DNA of 64,000 bases, from NCBI RefSeq assembly GCF_947179165.1, contig NC_077239.1, positions 65,199,134 to 65,263,133 on the forward strand, written 5' to 3'. Of this stretch, positions 45,770-56,706 are shown piece after piece. The stretch is from Solanum dulcamara. Lineage: Eukaryota > Streptophyta > Magnoliopsida > Solanales > Solanaceae. The notes beneath the pieces were generated by a model. That model worked only from the letters and a program-made list of their open reading frames with translations, had not been told where the DNA came from and searched no databases. Made by a program: the position numbers and the translations under genes. Numbering within the stretch: the stretch's first letter is position 1; every line of letters starts with the position of its first letter.

Positions 45770-47730
45770 ACATCCACTACTAAAAGGACTTTCGTCCTCT
45801 TTAGTCAAGGAAGAAAGGTACCTAGTGGCTCAAAAAGATGAGGATATCGGATTTACATGTCCTGCTCGGTCTTCTAGGTAGCCTCCTCAATCGGTCGATG
45901 CTTCCACGAGACTTTCACCGATAAAATCTACTTAGACCTCAACTTCCTAACCTGCTTATCCAAAATAGCCACAGGCTCCTCCTTAAAGGCTAAGAACTTG
46001 TCAAACTAAACTAAATTCCACTGAAGCACGTGAGACTCATCTGGAGTATACCATCGCAGCATAGAAATATAGAATACAGGGTGAACACCATATAGTGTTG
46101 GGGGCAAGTCCAACTTATAAGGTACCTCCTATACCCATATAAAGATCTCAAAAGGGTCAATGAACCTCGGGCTAAGCTTACCCTTCCTCCTGAATCTCAT
46201 TACGCCCTTCATGGGCGATACTCGCAGGAATACTCGATCTCCAACCATAAACTCTAATGGTTGAACCCTCTAATCAGCATAGCTCTTCTTCCTACTCTTG
46301 GCAGTACAGAGTTTCTCCTCAACTATACGAACTCTATCTATCGAATCACACAGTAAATTGGTGCCCCAAGGCCAAACATCAAAAGCATCAAACTAGCCCA
46401 CTAGTGAATGATATTTCCTATCATACAATGCCTCAAAAGGTGTTATCTCGATGCTCAAATGGTAGTTATTATTATATGCAAACTTTGCCAAAGCCACAGA
46501 CTAATCCACTGACCCCCAAAATCAATAACACAGGCTTGTAGCATGTCCTCCAAGATCTAGATGATCCTCTCTGACTGACCATCGATCTAAGGGTGGAAAG
46601 TTGTGCTGAGCTCGACTTGATTGAATTGAGTACCATGGTCTGAAATGATAGATATTGGCCCCCCGTGCAATCAAACCACCTCTCGGATGTAGATCTAGAC
46701 CAACCTCGATAAAGGTAAGTAGTCTAGACCAATAAAAAGTGAGCAAACTTGGTTAATTGATCTGTGATAACCCAAATAGAATAAAAAACTTAGGAGGTAT
46801 GTAGTGAACCTACTACAAAGTCCATAGCTATCTGCTCCCACTTCCACTCTGGAATGGGTAGTCACTGAGTCAAACCACCTGGCCTCTAATGCTTGAACTT
46901 AACCTGGTGATTGTTCAAGCACCTAGCCACAAAAGTTGCAATGTCTCTCTTTATCCGACACCACCAATAATATTTCCTAGGTCACGATACATCTTCGCCG
47001 CATCGAAATGAATGGAATATCTGGAACAATGGGCCTTTTCAAGGAAGAGCCTTACTAGATCTCCAACTCTAGGAACATAGATACGACCCTCAATCCTTAA
47101 AATGTCCTCTGGATCTAAGGTCGCCTTTCTAGTCTTCCTACTGAGTACCTTGTCATGAATCACCCTCAGTTGTGGGTCCTCAAACTATTGTGCCCAAATC
47201 TGCTCCATCAAGGAAGACCTAGCCTCTACATAAGCAAGTACCCTGACTGGCTCAATAATATCAAGATGAACCATTTAGTTAGCTAAGGACTGAATGTACG
47301 AAGCTAAAGGCCGCTCTTCAACTGATAAGAATGTCAAACTCCCCATACTCACAGCCTTTTGGCTCAAAGCATCTGCTACTACATTTGCCTTTCTTGGGTG
47401 ATAGAGAATAGTAACATCATAGTCCTTCAGCAACTCCAACCACCTGCACTGTCTCAAATTAAGGTCCTTCTAGCTGAATATGTACTGAAGACTATGGTGG
47501 TTGGTGTAGATCTCACAATGGACTCTATACAAGTAATTCCCTTAATTCATCAATGCAAATACTACCGCCGCCAACTCTAAATCATGTGTGGGGTAGTTCT
47601 TCTCATGCACCTTCAATTGCTTGAAAGCATATACAATAACTCTACCCAGTTGCATTAGAAGGTAACCCAAGCTAACACCTGAAGCATCAAAATATACTGT
47701 AAATCCCTGGTCCTCTATAAGAAAAGTAAG
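45770..47730 (-). pseudogene. Element 4 RNase H, integrase and chromodomain (decayed)
   Basis: The minus strand at 45840-46010 reads EPVAILDKQVRKLRS and WKHRPIEEAT, then a stop where Trp is expected, and KTEQDM: a chromodomain. Integrase remnants run 46060-47000. 46951-47163 reads LRIEGRIYVPRVGDLVRL and AKMYRDL; 47275-47457 reads [20 protein letters not shown] and [14 protein letters not shown]; 47542-47700 reads [18 protein letters not shown], the RNase H start with its Asp. Homology stops abruptly at about 47730, where LTR sequence begins. Confidence 0.8.
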
Positions 47731-49916
47731 AATCGATATCCCCCAAAGATAGCATAGAGCTCCAAGAACAACCCTCGAGCTCATCAATATCAAAGTAATA
47801 ACCCAAAATATGTATTAATGGGCCACCCGAAATTCACACCTCGAACTTATCAACAGTGAGTATAAAAGTGTAGCCCAAAATCAATAAAAGGGCTGCTCAG
47901 AATCATACCTCGAGCTTATCAACCATGAATTGCCATAAATAAGATATCACCATTTTCCCTTAAATTCCTCATATTTATTCATCAACCAAAAGTCTTATTC
48001 TCATATTTTACTCTTTTTTTAAAAAAGCTTTTCAAAACCGGCGAGGTAAATAAGACAAGTACCATGTCAAAAATCATATATCACTCAAGCTGGGAAAAAT
48101 CCCATTAAAGGAACCATATCACTGACCTGAAACTCCGGTGTACCGAAAGCACAGCCTCGGACCCAACAATTTAATATCATAAGAAAATAATGCACAAGCA
48201 TAAGCCAAAATCTCAACGAGTGGCCAACCGAAGCCAAACAAGTCAACAAGCGACATCCTAAGTTTAAATCACCTTGAATCAAGTTTGAAGGATTCTAAGC
48301 GATGTAAAAGAGCCAAGCTAGCACCTAGACAAAGGCTCCAACGACTAGAATTCCTACACTAGATATTATCGATGATCATCGACTCCAAAAAACTGCTCAA
48401 TAGGATAACAACACCTAAATCAGCAACCTAATCACACATTACCACCCAAAATATATCAATTCCAATCGAGACAAGTCTAATAAGAGGAAGCCATAACCTA
48501 CCTTAAGGCCAAAACCGCACACGAATCGCTAAACTTGGTCTTTTTATTTTCTTCCCTCCTCCAAACGATACCACTCTATCAACAATGGAATCACAACGTC
48601 AATACAATTGTTATGACATAGAAATTATCAAATTCGGATATGGGCCAAGATTTAGAGTAAAAATTAGGAAATTATGGGACCCACTCCATAACTTACAAAA
48701 TTTACTCCAATAATAGGTCTTAGATGCTAAGCCTAGCTTGTTCTCCAAAAGAAAACACAATTCATACAACCAAACTACTACAACACCAACAACCACCAAA
48801 GTCTTCAACTTAGTATAAAAACCATAAAAATTTTAGGGAAAGAGGGAAATTTACCTCAAAAAAAAGCCATTGCTCCTAATTATGAACACACCAATGGATT
48901 CCCCTAAAACATCCACGCAAACTAGCCTTTTAAATCGCTCAAATCGCCCAATTATAAAGAGCAAAATCGACTTTGAAAGTTAGGGCTCAATTCTTAAAAA
49001 GGGGCCAAAAAATAGGCCTTTGTCGCTTAAGAGAATCCTCGGTACTCGCTTAAGCGACCACCTCAAGGAGGCGGGCTTTGCTTTAGCGACACCAGGTCTC
49101 TTAAGAGACTCCTCACTTAAGCGACCAGTCACTTTAGCAATGAGTAGTCGCTTTAGTGACCCCCGGGCTCAGATGCCTGGTCTCTTTAGTGCCACTCACT
49201 TTAGCGAGCAAGAATTGCTTTAGCGACGGCACCTGATCCCTGCTGGTACAAAATGAACTTGGCATTGCTAAATTCTCTAACGGAGTGTCTTAGATTCATT
49301 CGGAATCCCATGCGTGCAAATGAAATATGTTACCCAACTGGAAACGGCATTTCAAAATCAATGAATTTCCCAATAAAGGTCGTTTTGACAAAATGTAGGC
49401 AAAAGTTAAAGATTTTCAAAGGAAAACACATAAATCGCACAAATGGCCTAAACCTCATTTTGAGCACCTCGAGAACCAAATCAAAGGTCATTCTGGATGA
49501 AACATGGCATTCCAGAGCTAACACCGCTGATAAAATTTTCATTCAAGCGGGTTTACTCAAAATGTTGACCAAAGTCAAACTTGGCCAAAACTTTAAAGTT
49601 AAAATGACAAATCGCACAAACTCAAAACGAAGACTCCAAAACTCAAATCAACCTTCCTTCTAGACCAAAATGGATCTTTCGGAGCTGATGGACCATCAGA
49701 ATTTTCATACAATGCCTGAATCTCCGAATATTGATTAAAGTCAACTATTTCAAGCCTTAAGCCTCAAAAATGGCCAAACTACCTCAAAACTCAACGAACA
49801 GCTTGGGAAGCATACCACCCATTCCAACATCACACAAGGGCTATAAAGAAGCTACAGAAAGGGGTAAAATGATAAAAACATGATAAAGCACAAAATTGAC
49901 CTTGGAGGTCATTATA
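47731..49916 (-). repeat. Element 4 5' LTR, truncated at its inner edge
   Basis: ATATCCCCCAAAGATAGCAT here equals position 43636 of the other LTR, so the inner ~0.6 kb is lost. Otherwise collinear to ATTATA at 49916, including the near-palindrome cluster at 49015-49230. Confidence 0.85.
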
Positions 49917-50030
49917 TTAGCATAGCAGGACCCTCTTGGAAAATGGGATTTAGAATAGTAGGATCCTCCTAGACAATGAGATTTAGCGTAGCAGGACACT
50001 CCTAGACAATGGGACGTAGACTAGCATAAT
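49917..50030 (+). repeat. 34-bp tandem array of element 2, segment 3
   Basis: The last three to four degenerate units (TTAGCATAGCAGGACCCTC and variants), restarting with the TTAGC target duplicate of element 4. The array then gives way to unique 3' sequence. Confidence 0.85.
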
Positions 50031-50749
50031 TTAATTCAACCGGATTGTCATGATGAATGAAGTTGCCTTAAACATTTAGAAGTCATCTGAGGAATGCATT
50101 GCAATAAGGCTCAAGTCATTCAGAATCTCTATTCAAAGCTAAGTATTATTTTTATTTCATACTCACAAAATTTTCTTTATTGTAAACTGGGGCAAAAATA
50201 TGCTATCACTTTTGTTTGTTTTGATTTCAGGGATCCGCTGGTAGAATAAAATCAATTCACATTTCAAGCTCGAGATCTGTCCGGAAAGCATTATCAATTT
50301 TCAAACATGTTTTGAACCCAAGTAGTAAGCTAGTCTTAGGGAAAAGGTCAATTTTCAAGCTATAGTAACAGAAGCCAATCTGGAGAACAAGTTAACCTTT
50401 TGAGATGAAAATGAATATCTCACCACTCAATAAGGCATGAAGATCCAAGTCAAGATTCAAAAGAAGCCATATAGATAGGATTTTGTACTTGTATATTCTT
50501 TCATTTCCATGTAAAACAAGAGCTGCGAACTGGAGCCTCGATGGGTCCTCATCTGACTTCCAACTCATTGTATCATCTCCATGAACTATACGTGACCTGA
50601 TTTCCTTATAATTCGGGATATGTAGGCTATCCAAAACCAGGACTCGATTGCATCATTTTCTTTTCAAATAAGAGTTTAGTCAAAACTTGTAACTTTGTCT
50701 GCTTCTTTGTTTGCAAACTCCTTATGTTTTCAGTCAAAGAAGGACAAAC
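50031..50749 (+). other. Element 2 3' untranslated region, last part, with polypurine tract
   Basis: Non-coding. It ends with AAAGAAGGACAAAC at 50736-50749, a polypurine tract directly before the LTR start TGTAGACAC. Confidence 0.7.
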
Positions 50750-51482
50750 TGTAGACACACAAGTTTTGATCGAACCTGAAATTTTACACCGTTTTTAGTT
50801 CTCAAATATGTCATTTATATCTAAATTAAATATTTTGATTTTATCTTATTTTTAGTAAGTTTATTTTTAAAAAAAATTGAAAACTACAAAAAATAAAGCC
50901 TCATTTCAGTATAAGTTTTGTTTTGAAGAAAAGAAAATTTACAAAAAAATATGTTTTCTTTTAATTTTTGATTTAATAAACAAGCTAGTATTTTCTCAAT
51001 TATATTTTTTCAGATTAGTTATTTAACATTTTTTGTGTTTTATTAATTCAGAATAGTTAGCTAATTATTTTTATTATTAAAAAAAAAATTAAACTAAAGT
51101 ACCCCACTCACATTTTTATTTCCCTCAACTTATCTACACTACCCCCATTATCCCCACAACACTCCACTCATCTCCCACACCTCTCACACATTTACACACC
51201 TATATACTACAACACAACAACAACAACAACAACAAAAAAAAAAAAAAAAAAGATATCATCTTCCATATCTGCACACAAGCAAAAAAAGAGAAAAAAAATA
51301 CCTCACAAAAAATCTGACAAAAACTCTCACAAAAACACAATACAAAAAAACAAGAACAACAAAAATCGGACAGCAACAAAAGAGAAAGGAAAAACACAAA
51401 CAAAAAAATAAAGGCGGAGTTCGAGATTTACTTTTGTTGTTCCGAGTTCGTGGTTCCTGTTGTAGTCTTTTTTTTGTGAATT

Positions 51483-51608
51483 CAACAACAACAACAACAA
51501 ACCCAGTGTGATCCCACCATGTGGGGTCTGGGGAGGGTAGAGTGTACGCAGACCTAACCCCTACCTTAAAAGGTAGGGCGGCTGTTTCCGAAAGACCCTC
51601 GGCTTAAG
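51483..51608 (-). mobile_element. SINE of the Solanaceae TS/SolS type
   Basis: Minus strand: GAGGGTCTTTCGGAAACAGC, CTACCTTTTAAGGTAGGGGT, GGTCTGCGTACACTCTACCC, CCCAGACCCCACATGGTGGG, then TTTG(TTG)n. The (TTG)n tail and this body are typical of Solanaceae tRNA-derived SINEs; the 5' tRNA-like part is short or missing. It is inserted in the element 2 LTR. No clear target duplication. Confidence 0.75.
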
Positions 51609-51690
51609 AGAGAAGAAACAAGGGAGGAGAAACAAGGAAAAACAAGACATAGGTCAGTAAAGCCAGGCATATAACAGACAATATAAAGAT

Positions 51691-51730
51691 ATGAATAATG
51701 AATAATGAATAATGAATAATGAATAATGAG
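51691..51730 (+). repeat. GAATAAT minisatellite
   Basis: Five to six units of GAATAAT, followed by GAGCGATAAAGCGATAAAG. It lies just beyond the SINE 5' side. Confidence 0.85.
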
Positions 51731-53261
51731 AGCGATAAAGCGATAAAGTCAGGGTAGGAAAGATCGGGGATAAAGGGGAAACACTTGAACTTCATTTTAT
51801 GATTTGTTTTTACAATTATATATAAGACATGATTCCAATGTTAGAAAGTTGTTTAAATTTTATGTGTTAACTTTGACGTTATAATATGAAATTGATTGAG
51901 AATTTTTATGTCATTACATTCAAAGTAAAGTTGATATAATATGTGATTAGTTCTTGAATGCATAAATGTTCAATGTTTTGCCTTGTTCTTGATTAAAACA
52001 TGAAATTTGATGTTTTATGCTATGTAATTGATAGATATTCAGATAAGATTTAGTTATAATGAATTTACTTTTCCACTTTATATACTTAAATAACATTGTG
52101 TTCATTTTTTGAGAAAATAAAATACAATAAAATTTGCAACTTCTTTTGCATTTTTCTTTGAGTGATGAATCTTATTTCGGAGTTTTAAATTAACAAATTT
52201 ATGTTTATTTAAATAATTAGCTTTGCATTACTGCGTTACAACGATTAACTTTTAACAAAAAAAAAATTACAACCCTTTGTCTTTTACAAGAAGATTTAAG
52301 TTTTCAAATGATTTTGATAATTATTTATTTTTCTCTAATTGAAATAGTAGGAACATGATAAGGCCGATGATAATAATAGAAAATATTACAATCTGAAGAG
52401 CTGTAAGGAAATTTTAGATGACGCATAGACAAATAAATAATTCATTAAGGTTGAAAAGCACTGCTATCAATACACCACACACTAATTAAAAAAGACAATT
52501 TTAAATGAGTTTATAATAAATCAAAGAAAGCGGGTAAGTAGCATTTTTTTAATTCTTAGTTTAATAAGTATAATATATTTAAAATTAGTGAAAGCCATAT
52601 ATAAGTCAATAAAGCGACCGCGCTAAAACTACGGAACTCGAGGGGTGTCTCATACCTTCCCCTTGGTTAACAGAATTCCTTACCCGAATTTCTAGTTTGC
52701 AGACGAAAAATAAAGAGTCAATTTTCCTTTTGATTAGAGATTTAATAAGGTGAATTTAACACCAAAAATCAATTCAAAGTGTCGACTCTGAATAATAAAA
52801 TAATCCCTTTTTAAAAGGTCACTTAAATTGGAAAAATCCATCGAAAAAATGAGTGTGACATCGTAAATAATGAAAGAATTGAAACTCTGTAAATTTTACT
52901 TTTAAAGAAGCGGGAGAGATGTTTCAATCAATCAACTATGTTTTTATTTTTAACTTGCTGAAGTTATCTATATGAATCCGTTATCTCCATTTCACTCAAT
53001 TAAAATTTATTTTTTATTCAATAATAAAAATCGTAACCTTATAGGCTTCTGTTTATAAGTTAATTTTTGAATGAGTGTCGCCTTTGATTGTTGAGATAAC
53101 ATGAAGAGACATTGGTAACCCATTTAATGGCTAAGCAAAGCTCATAAATGAGATAAATTTTAAAATGGAAATGCAGTTCAAAGCATGTTTGTGAATGCAA
53201 CTATGAACCCACTGCTATTTTTGTAACCTTCTGATGTGAGAAGGTTAATAAAGAAAGATTT

Positions 53262-53427
53262 TTAAATTTTGCGGGGTCTAAAATAAGTCTTAGACAATTG
53301 TGTTGTTATAAATCATTTCACTAAGTGTAAAATAAAATTTTAAAGTCAAATATAAAAAGAATGACATTCTTTTTGACTGACTAAAAAAAATGTGTCACAT
53401 AAATTGTGATTGTGAAAGCAGTTTCTT
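53262..53427 (+). mobile_element. Decayed MITE, 3' half (common Solanaceae family)
   Basis: GCGGGGTCTAAAATAAGTCT, TATAAATCATTTCACTAAG, AAAGAATGACATTCTTTTTG and TGTGTCACATAAATTGTGA follow, in order, the right half of a MITE whose ends read CTCCCTCCGTCCCAATTTAT (Stowaway-like). The terminal GGGACGGAGGGAGTA is mutated. The left half is not recognisable. Confidence 0.6.
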
Positions 53428-53490
53428 GCTCTAAATTAGGACTGAGAGAGTAGTTTTATTGCTCTAAATTGAGACTGAGGAAGTAGCTTT
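53401..53490 (+). repeat. Three ~32-bp repeats of the MITE end
   Basis: AAATT(G/A)(G)GACTGAG(G)(G)AGTAG-type units followed by TTCTTGCTCT start at 53401, 53433 and 53466. Each resembles the MITE terminus AAATTGGGACGGAGGGAGTA. Confidence 0.6.
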
Positions 53491-54320
53491 CTTGCTCATT
53501 CAAAATCCCTAATACTTCAATACTTCCTTGATGGAAGTAACATATCTTCTTATTTTTCAGATGTCATTTATTATCTCAAGTAAAAATTGTTAGTGTTCGA
53601 TGAATACAACCTTAATAGGTTGCATCTCAAACAGAACTGCAGAAGATACTATCATAAGCTTAGTGAATTGGGTGATACGGGCAAATGAATACAAACATAT
53701 GTCATTTTGAATTATTGTGCAATGATTTAATTCTTATTTTTAGTGGAGTATTTTTTTCACTATTTAATATGCATGATGATGCAATTTTATTTGTTCCCTT
53801 GATGAGCATATTTGTGGAGAAGATGAGAGTTCAATGTTTTCCTTTTTTCTTTAGGTTAGTTTATTAGTGTTGCTACAAGTATTTAAAAGGTTTTGATTTA
53901 TGCTTAAACATGTTTACCATTTTTAAATTCATTATCCTGCATCATTGAATAAACAAATTTAATTTAACTTCATGTTAATAAAAATATATTTTCTCAACAC
54001 GTGTTACACTTTATTATTTATTACAGAGTATCGGATGTGCAAATAGCCTAACAGTCCATTTGGAAGAAAAATAGCTCATTGCTCTTAATTCCTTCCTTCG
54101 GACATCCTTTTATCAAGAAGTTGCTTTAGATAATAACAATTATTCAAAGGCAAACACATAAGAGAGCATAGCAAATTAACCTGCATCATCTAAAACCAAT
54201 AGTTCTACATTACCTCCTCTTATGTTATCTTGCTCTATATATTGGTATTCTAGAAGTACATGCAACTCCCTTGCACAATATTTTTCTTTCTATGTGAAAA
54301 TACATAATAAATAAATTTAT

Positions 54321-54490
54321 ATGGCTTCGCTTAAGTTTAAATTTCTTTTAATTTGTGTTTACATTTATTTATTTATTGCTAGTGATTCATAACTTTTTCG
54401 TCGTGTTGTTTGGAATGGTGAAGGTTGGCTAAGTTGATGACTACAACTACATTACCGCTCCTGCTAATCCTAAAATCTTATACACATGTA
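54321..54490 (+). pseudogene. Possible small secreted-peptide relic (PSY-like)
   Basis: The ATG at 54321 opens 23 codons with a strong signal-peptide look (MASLKFKFLLICVYIYLFIA), then TAA. In the +1 frame at 54433-54480 follows VDDYNYITAPANPKILYT. An Asp-Tyr ... Ala-Asn-Pro-Lys order is reminiscent of PSY sulfated-peptide precursors, though the usual Pro and following His are absent. TATATATTGG lies upstream at 54236-54245. Frameshift and stop mean it cannot work as read. Short and weakly supported. Confidence 0.25.
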
Positions 54491-54610
54491 TTTACAGGAT
54501 GAAAATATTTTTTATTGAATATTATTGTAAGCTTAGAATTATATTGGATTTAAATCTGTAAATTAATTTAGACTATATTAAATTCAAGAAAATAGTTCAA
54601 ATGATGTGTC

Positions 54611-54900
54611 AATCCAAGTCAAATTAAATGAGCCATTAAAATCACACCACGTGTCAAATTTATATGGCAATCCAAGTCAAATTAAAGGAGCCATTAGAAT
54701 CATGTCATGTGCCAAAATTATGTGGTAATCCAAGTCAAATTAAATAAGCCACTAAAATCATGCCACGTGTCAAAGTTATGTGGCAATCTAAGTTAAATCA
54801 AATAAACCACTAAAATCATGCCACGTATCGAAGTTATGTGGCAATCTAAGTCAAATTAAATAAGCCACTAGAATAATGCCACGTGTATATGTGACATGTT
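54611..54900 (+). repeat. 58-bp tandem array with G-boxes in the element 5 LTR
   Basis: Five units start at 54611, 54669, 54727, 54785 and 54843. Each has AATCCAAGTCAAATTAAA and a CACGTG-type hexamer at 54648, 54706 (CATGTG), 54764, 54822 (CACGTA) and 54880, spaced exactly 58 bp. It lies about 110-380 bp upstream of the TATA box, where an LTR enhancer would be. Confidence 0.85.
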
Positions 54901-54994
54901 CTGACCAACCAAATTAAAACTCTTCACCAAAAAAATTTGATTGGTCAGTTCAAACCGACCAATCAAATCACACCCTCATACCACTCCCTACAAC

Positions 54995-55002
54995 TATAAA
55001 TA
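54995..55002 (+). promoter_or_regulatory. TATA box of element 5
   Basis: TATAAATA followed by GGGG, preceded by a CCAAT-like pair (GATTGGTCAG at 54938 and CGACCAATCAAA at 54956, an inverted repeat). Transcription would start about 25-35 bp downstream, close to or in the poly-G run at 55024-55034. Confidence 0.75.
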
Positions 55003-55466
55003 GGGGTCCTCATTATTCTGAAAGGGGGGGGGGGTTTGGAAGAACAAGAAGCAAGAAGAGAGCTCGTGGATCAAAGACCGCAAATTCTCTACAAAGCTAC
55101 AAAGTTCAAGTAATCAAATTCAAGTTCAAGTTCAAGATCAAGAACGAAGAACGAAGAAGAATATCAAGAAGATCAAGATCAAGTTACTTGTTCACATTTA
55201 CTGTTCGCCATAACCATACAAGTGTTCGTGACGAATAATTCAAATCCAAATTTGAAGAAGAAGATTCAAGATCAAGTTGTTCAAGCCCTTGACTCTAAAT
55301 CAAATTCAAGTTCAACATATTCCATATTATTTGAAGAATCAGAAGATTATCATAAAGATTGTAACCCGCACTACATTTTGAAATCAAATATTACACTTTG
55401 TTACTCTAATTTTCTGGTCTTGATTATTTATTTTTCTGGGCTCAAAAATTTATTGTTTATAAATTT

Positions 55467-55484
55467 TGGCACGCCCAGTAGGAC
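55467..55484 (+). promoter_or_regulatory. Element 5 primer-binding site (candidate)
   Basis: TGGCACGCCCAGTAGGAC stands right behind the LTR end and begins with the TGG expected of a tRNA 3' CCA complement. I cannot name the tRNA. Confidence 0.55.
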
Positions 55485-55538
55485 CATCTCTACCTCTCAT
55501 CTCTTTACATCGATCATCAAACTTTAAGAATACTTAAA

Positions 55539-56706
55539 ATGGCATCTAAGAAGTTTGACTCCAGGGCTATTATTGCTAAGGCTACTGAATCCAAATTTTC
55601 CTCTGAGGTGGAGAACATACTGGATGCGACTATGTGAAGTTTGGGACCCATTACTAGGAACAGAGCAAATTTGCTAGGACAACAAGCACTCCAAGTGTCG
55701 TCCGCATCAGTTCCTATTTTTGATCCTTCATCTTCAAAGGGGGCAAGATTATTTCCTAATGAATTAGAAGAAGGAGAGAATATAGTTGATATTGTTGAAA
55801 GGATGTTGGCTCGACTTAGTCCTTTTAACACAAGAAATTGCACTATTCAAGATGAAGATGATGTCCTGATCACTAGATCTGCCCCAGTCACTCCAGTAAC
55901 TTGTTTCAGACAAATTTCAGTTTGAGGGAAAATCCATGCTTTGCTCCATCATCCATAACGGCCATCCAAGTGATGATGACTAACACCTCAACTGTTGAAG
56001 AACAATTGGCAAGTTTGACAAAGGCAATTGAAGGTCTAACAAAATATGTGCAAGATCAAGATAATCAAATTGTCAAGTTGACGGACAGAGTTGAGAACGT
56101 TATGGAGGGGGACTCAAGTCATGCACCTGGAAAACATCCGATGATACAAGAAAAGGGAGATTCAGTTACAAAGCAAATAAATGTGGGTGATGAGTTGCGA
56201 GTATCTGCTGAAGGAGGAATTCCCATTCATCAACTGAAGGACTTCATTATGGGAACCATCAAAGATAAGTATGACGTGTCTTCAAAGTCATCATTTACAT
56301 ATGCAAAGCCATACACTTCAAGAATCGATGTTTTAAAGATGCCTGCAGGTTATCAACCTCTAAAATTTCAACAATTTAATGGAAAGGGAAATCCAAAGCA
56401 ACACATTGCCCATTTTGTTGAAACTTGCAATAATGCTAGAACATATGGAGATTATCTAGTCAAGCAATTTGTGCGCTCCTTACAAGGAAATGCCTTTGAC
56501 TGGTATACAGATCTCGAGGCAGGCTCTATTGATAGTTGGGAACAACTTGAGCATGAATTTCTTAATCGTTTCTATAGCACAAGGCGTACTGTGAGCATGG
56601 TTGAACTCACAAATACACGTCAATGGGAAGATGAACCCGTCATTGAGTTCATCAACCGATGGAGAAATGCAAGCCTCAATTGTAAGGATAGGCTTAGTTT
56701 AACCCG
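55539..56706 (+). pseudogene. Element 5 gag (decayed, C-terminus deleted)
   Basis: The ATG at 55539 begins MASKKFDSRAIIAKATESKF; a TGA at 55635 and a frameshift near 55915 follow. From 55901 the second frame holds a short coiled coil (TVEEQLASLTKAIEGLTKYV) and the capsid core: GYQPLKFQQFNGKGNPKQHI, AHFVETCNNA, LQGNAFDWYTDLEAG, WEQLEHEFLNRFYSTRRTVS and RWRNASLNCKDRLS. Right after CKDRLS (about 56700) the sequence jumps to a segment expected behind the protease, so the nucleocapsid part is gone. Confidence 0.8.

Larger units (their letters stand above)
43044..49916 (-). mobile_element. Element 4: deleted Gypsy chromovirus in the 34-bp array
   Basis: Exact 5-bp target duplication TTAGC (43039-43043 and 49917-49921). 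Left LTR 43044-45769, internal region 45770-47730, truncated right LTR 47731-49916. Terminal bases are mutated (AG for TG, TATA for TACA). RT, protease, gag, PBS and the first ~0.6 kb of the right LTR are missing through one deletion at about 47730. Confidence 0.9.
15397..52860 (+). mobile_element. Element 2: Tat-type Ty3/Gypsy retrotransposon with elements 3, 4 and a SINE nested in it
   Basis: Plus-strand order: plant-mobile-domain-like ORF with coiled coil, gag, protease, G-patch, RT, RNase H, integrase without chromodomain, long 3' region with tandem repeats, PPT, 3' LTR (50750-52860). An extra ORF ahead of gag and the G-patch after protease are features of the Tat branch (Ogre-like). The 5' LTR is not in the visible sequence; it should lie to the left of element 1. 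Heavy decay throughout. Confidence 0.75.
50750..52860 (+). repeat. Element 2 3' LTR (2,111 bp with SINE)
   Basis: Starts TGTAGACACACAAG after the polypurine tract; a TG...CA end is reached at GAGTGTGACA, 52860. The segment 52615-52790 (ACTACGGAACTCGAGGGG, CTTCCCCTTGGTTAACAG, AATAAAGAGTCAATTTTCC) is a block I recall from many Solanaceae Tat-type LTRs. A TATA-like CCTATATAC is at 51200-51208. The right edge is less certain than the left. Confidence 0.65.
52861..54524. other. AT-rich intergenic stretch between two Tat elements
   Basis: No long open frame and no recognised protein. It contains the MITE remnant (53262-53490) and a small possible peptide-gene relic (54321-54490), listed separately. 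The rest, including 53500-54240, is unassigned. Confidence 0.6.
54525..55461 (+). repeat. Element 5 5' LTR
   Basis: The proposed start TGTAAGCTTAG at 54525 is uncertain. The end is near TTTATA at 55461, just before the PBS. It contains the G-box array, TATA box, a run of eleven G's (55024-55034) and an A/G-rich transcribed part with many CAAGATCAAG repeats (55105-55310). No target duplication can be shown without the other LTR. Confidence 0.55.

Noticed and set aside
51214..51253. A second SINE suggested by (CAA)n and poly-A
   Set aside because: No SINE body follows; it is a simple repeat in the LTR leader.
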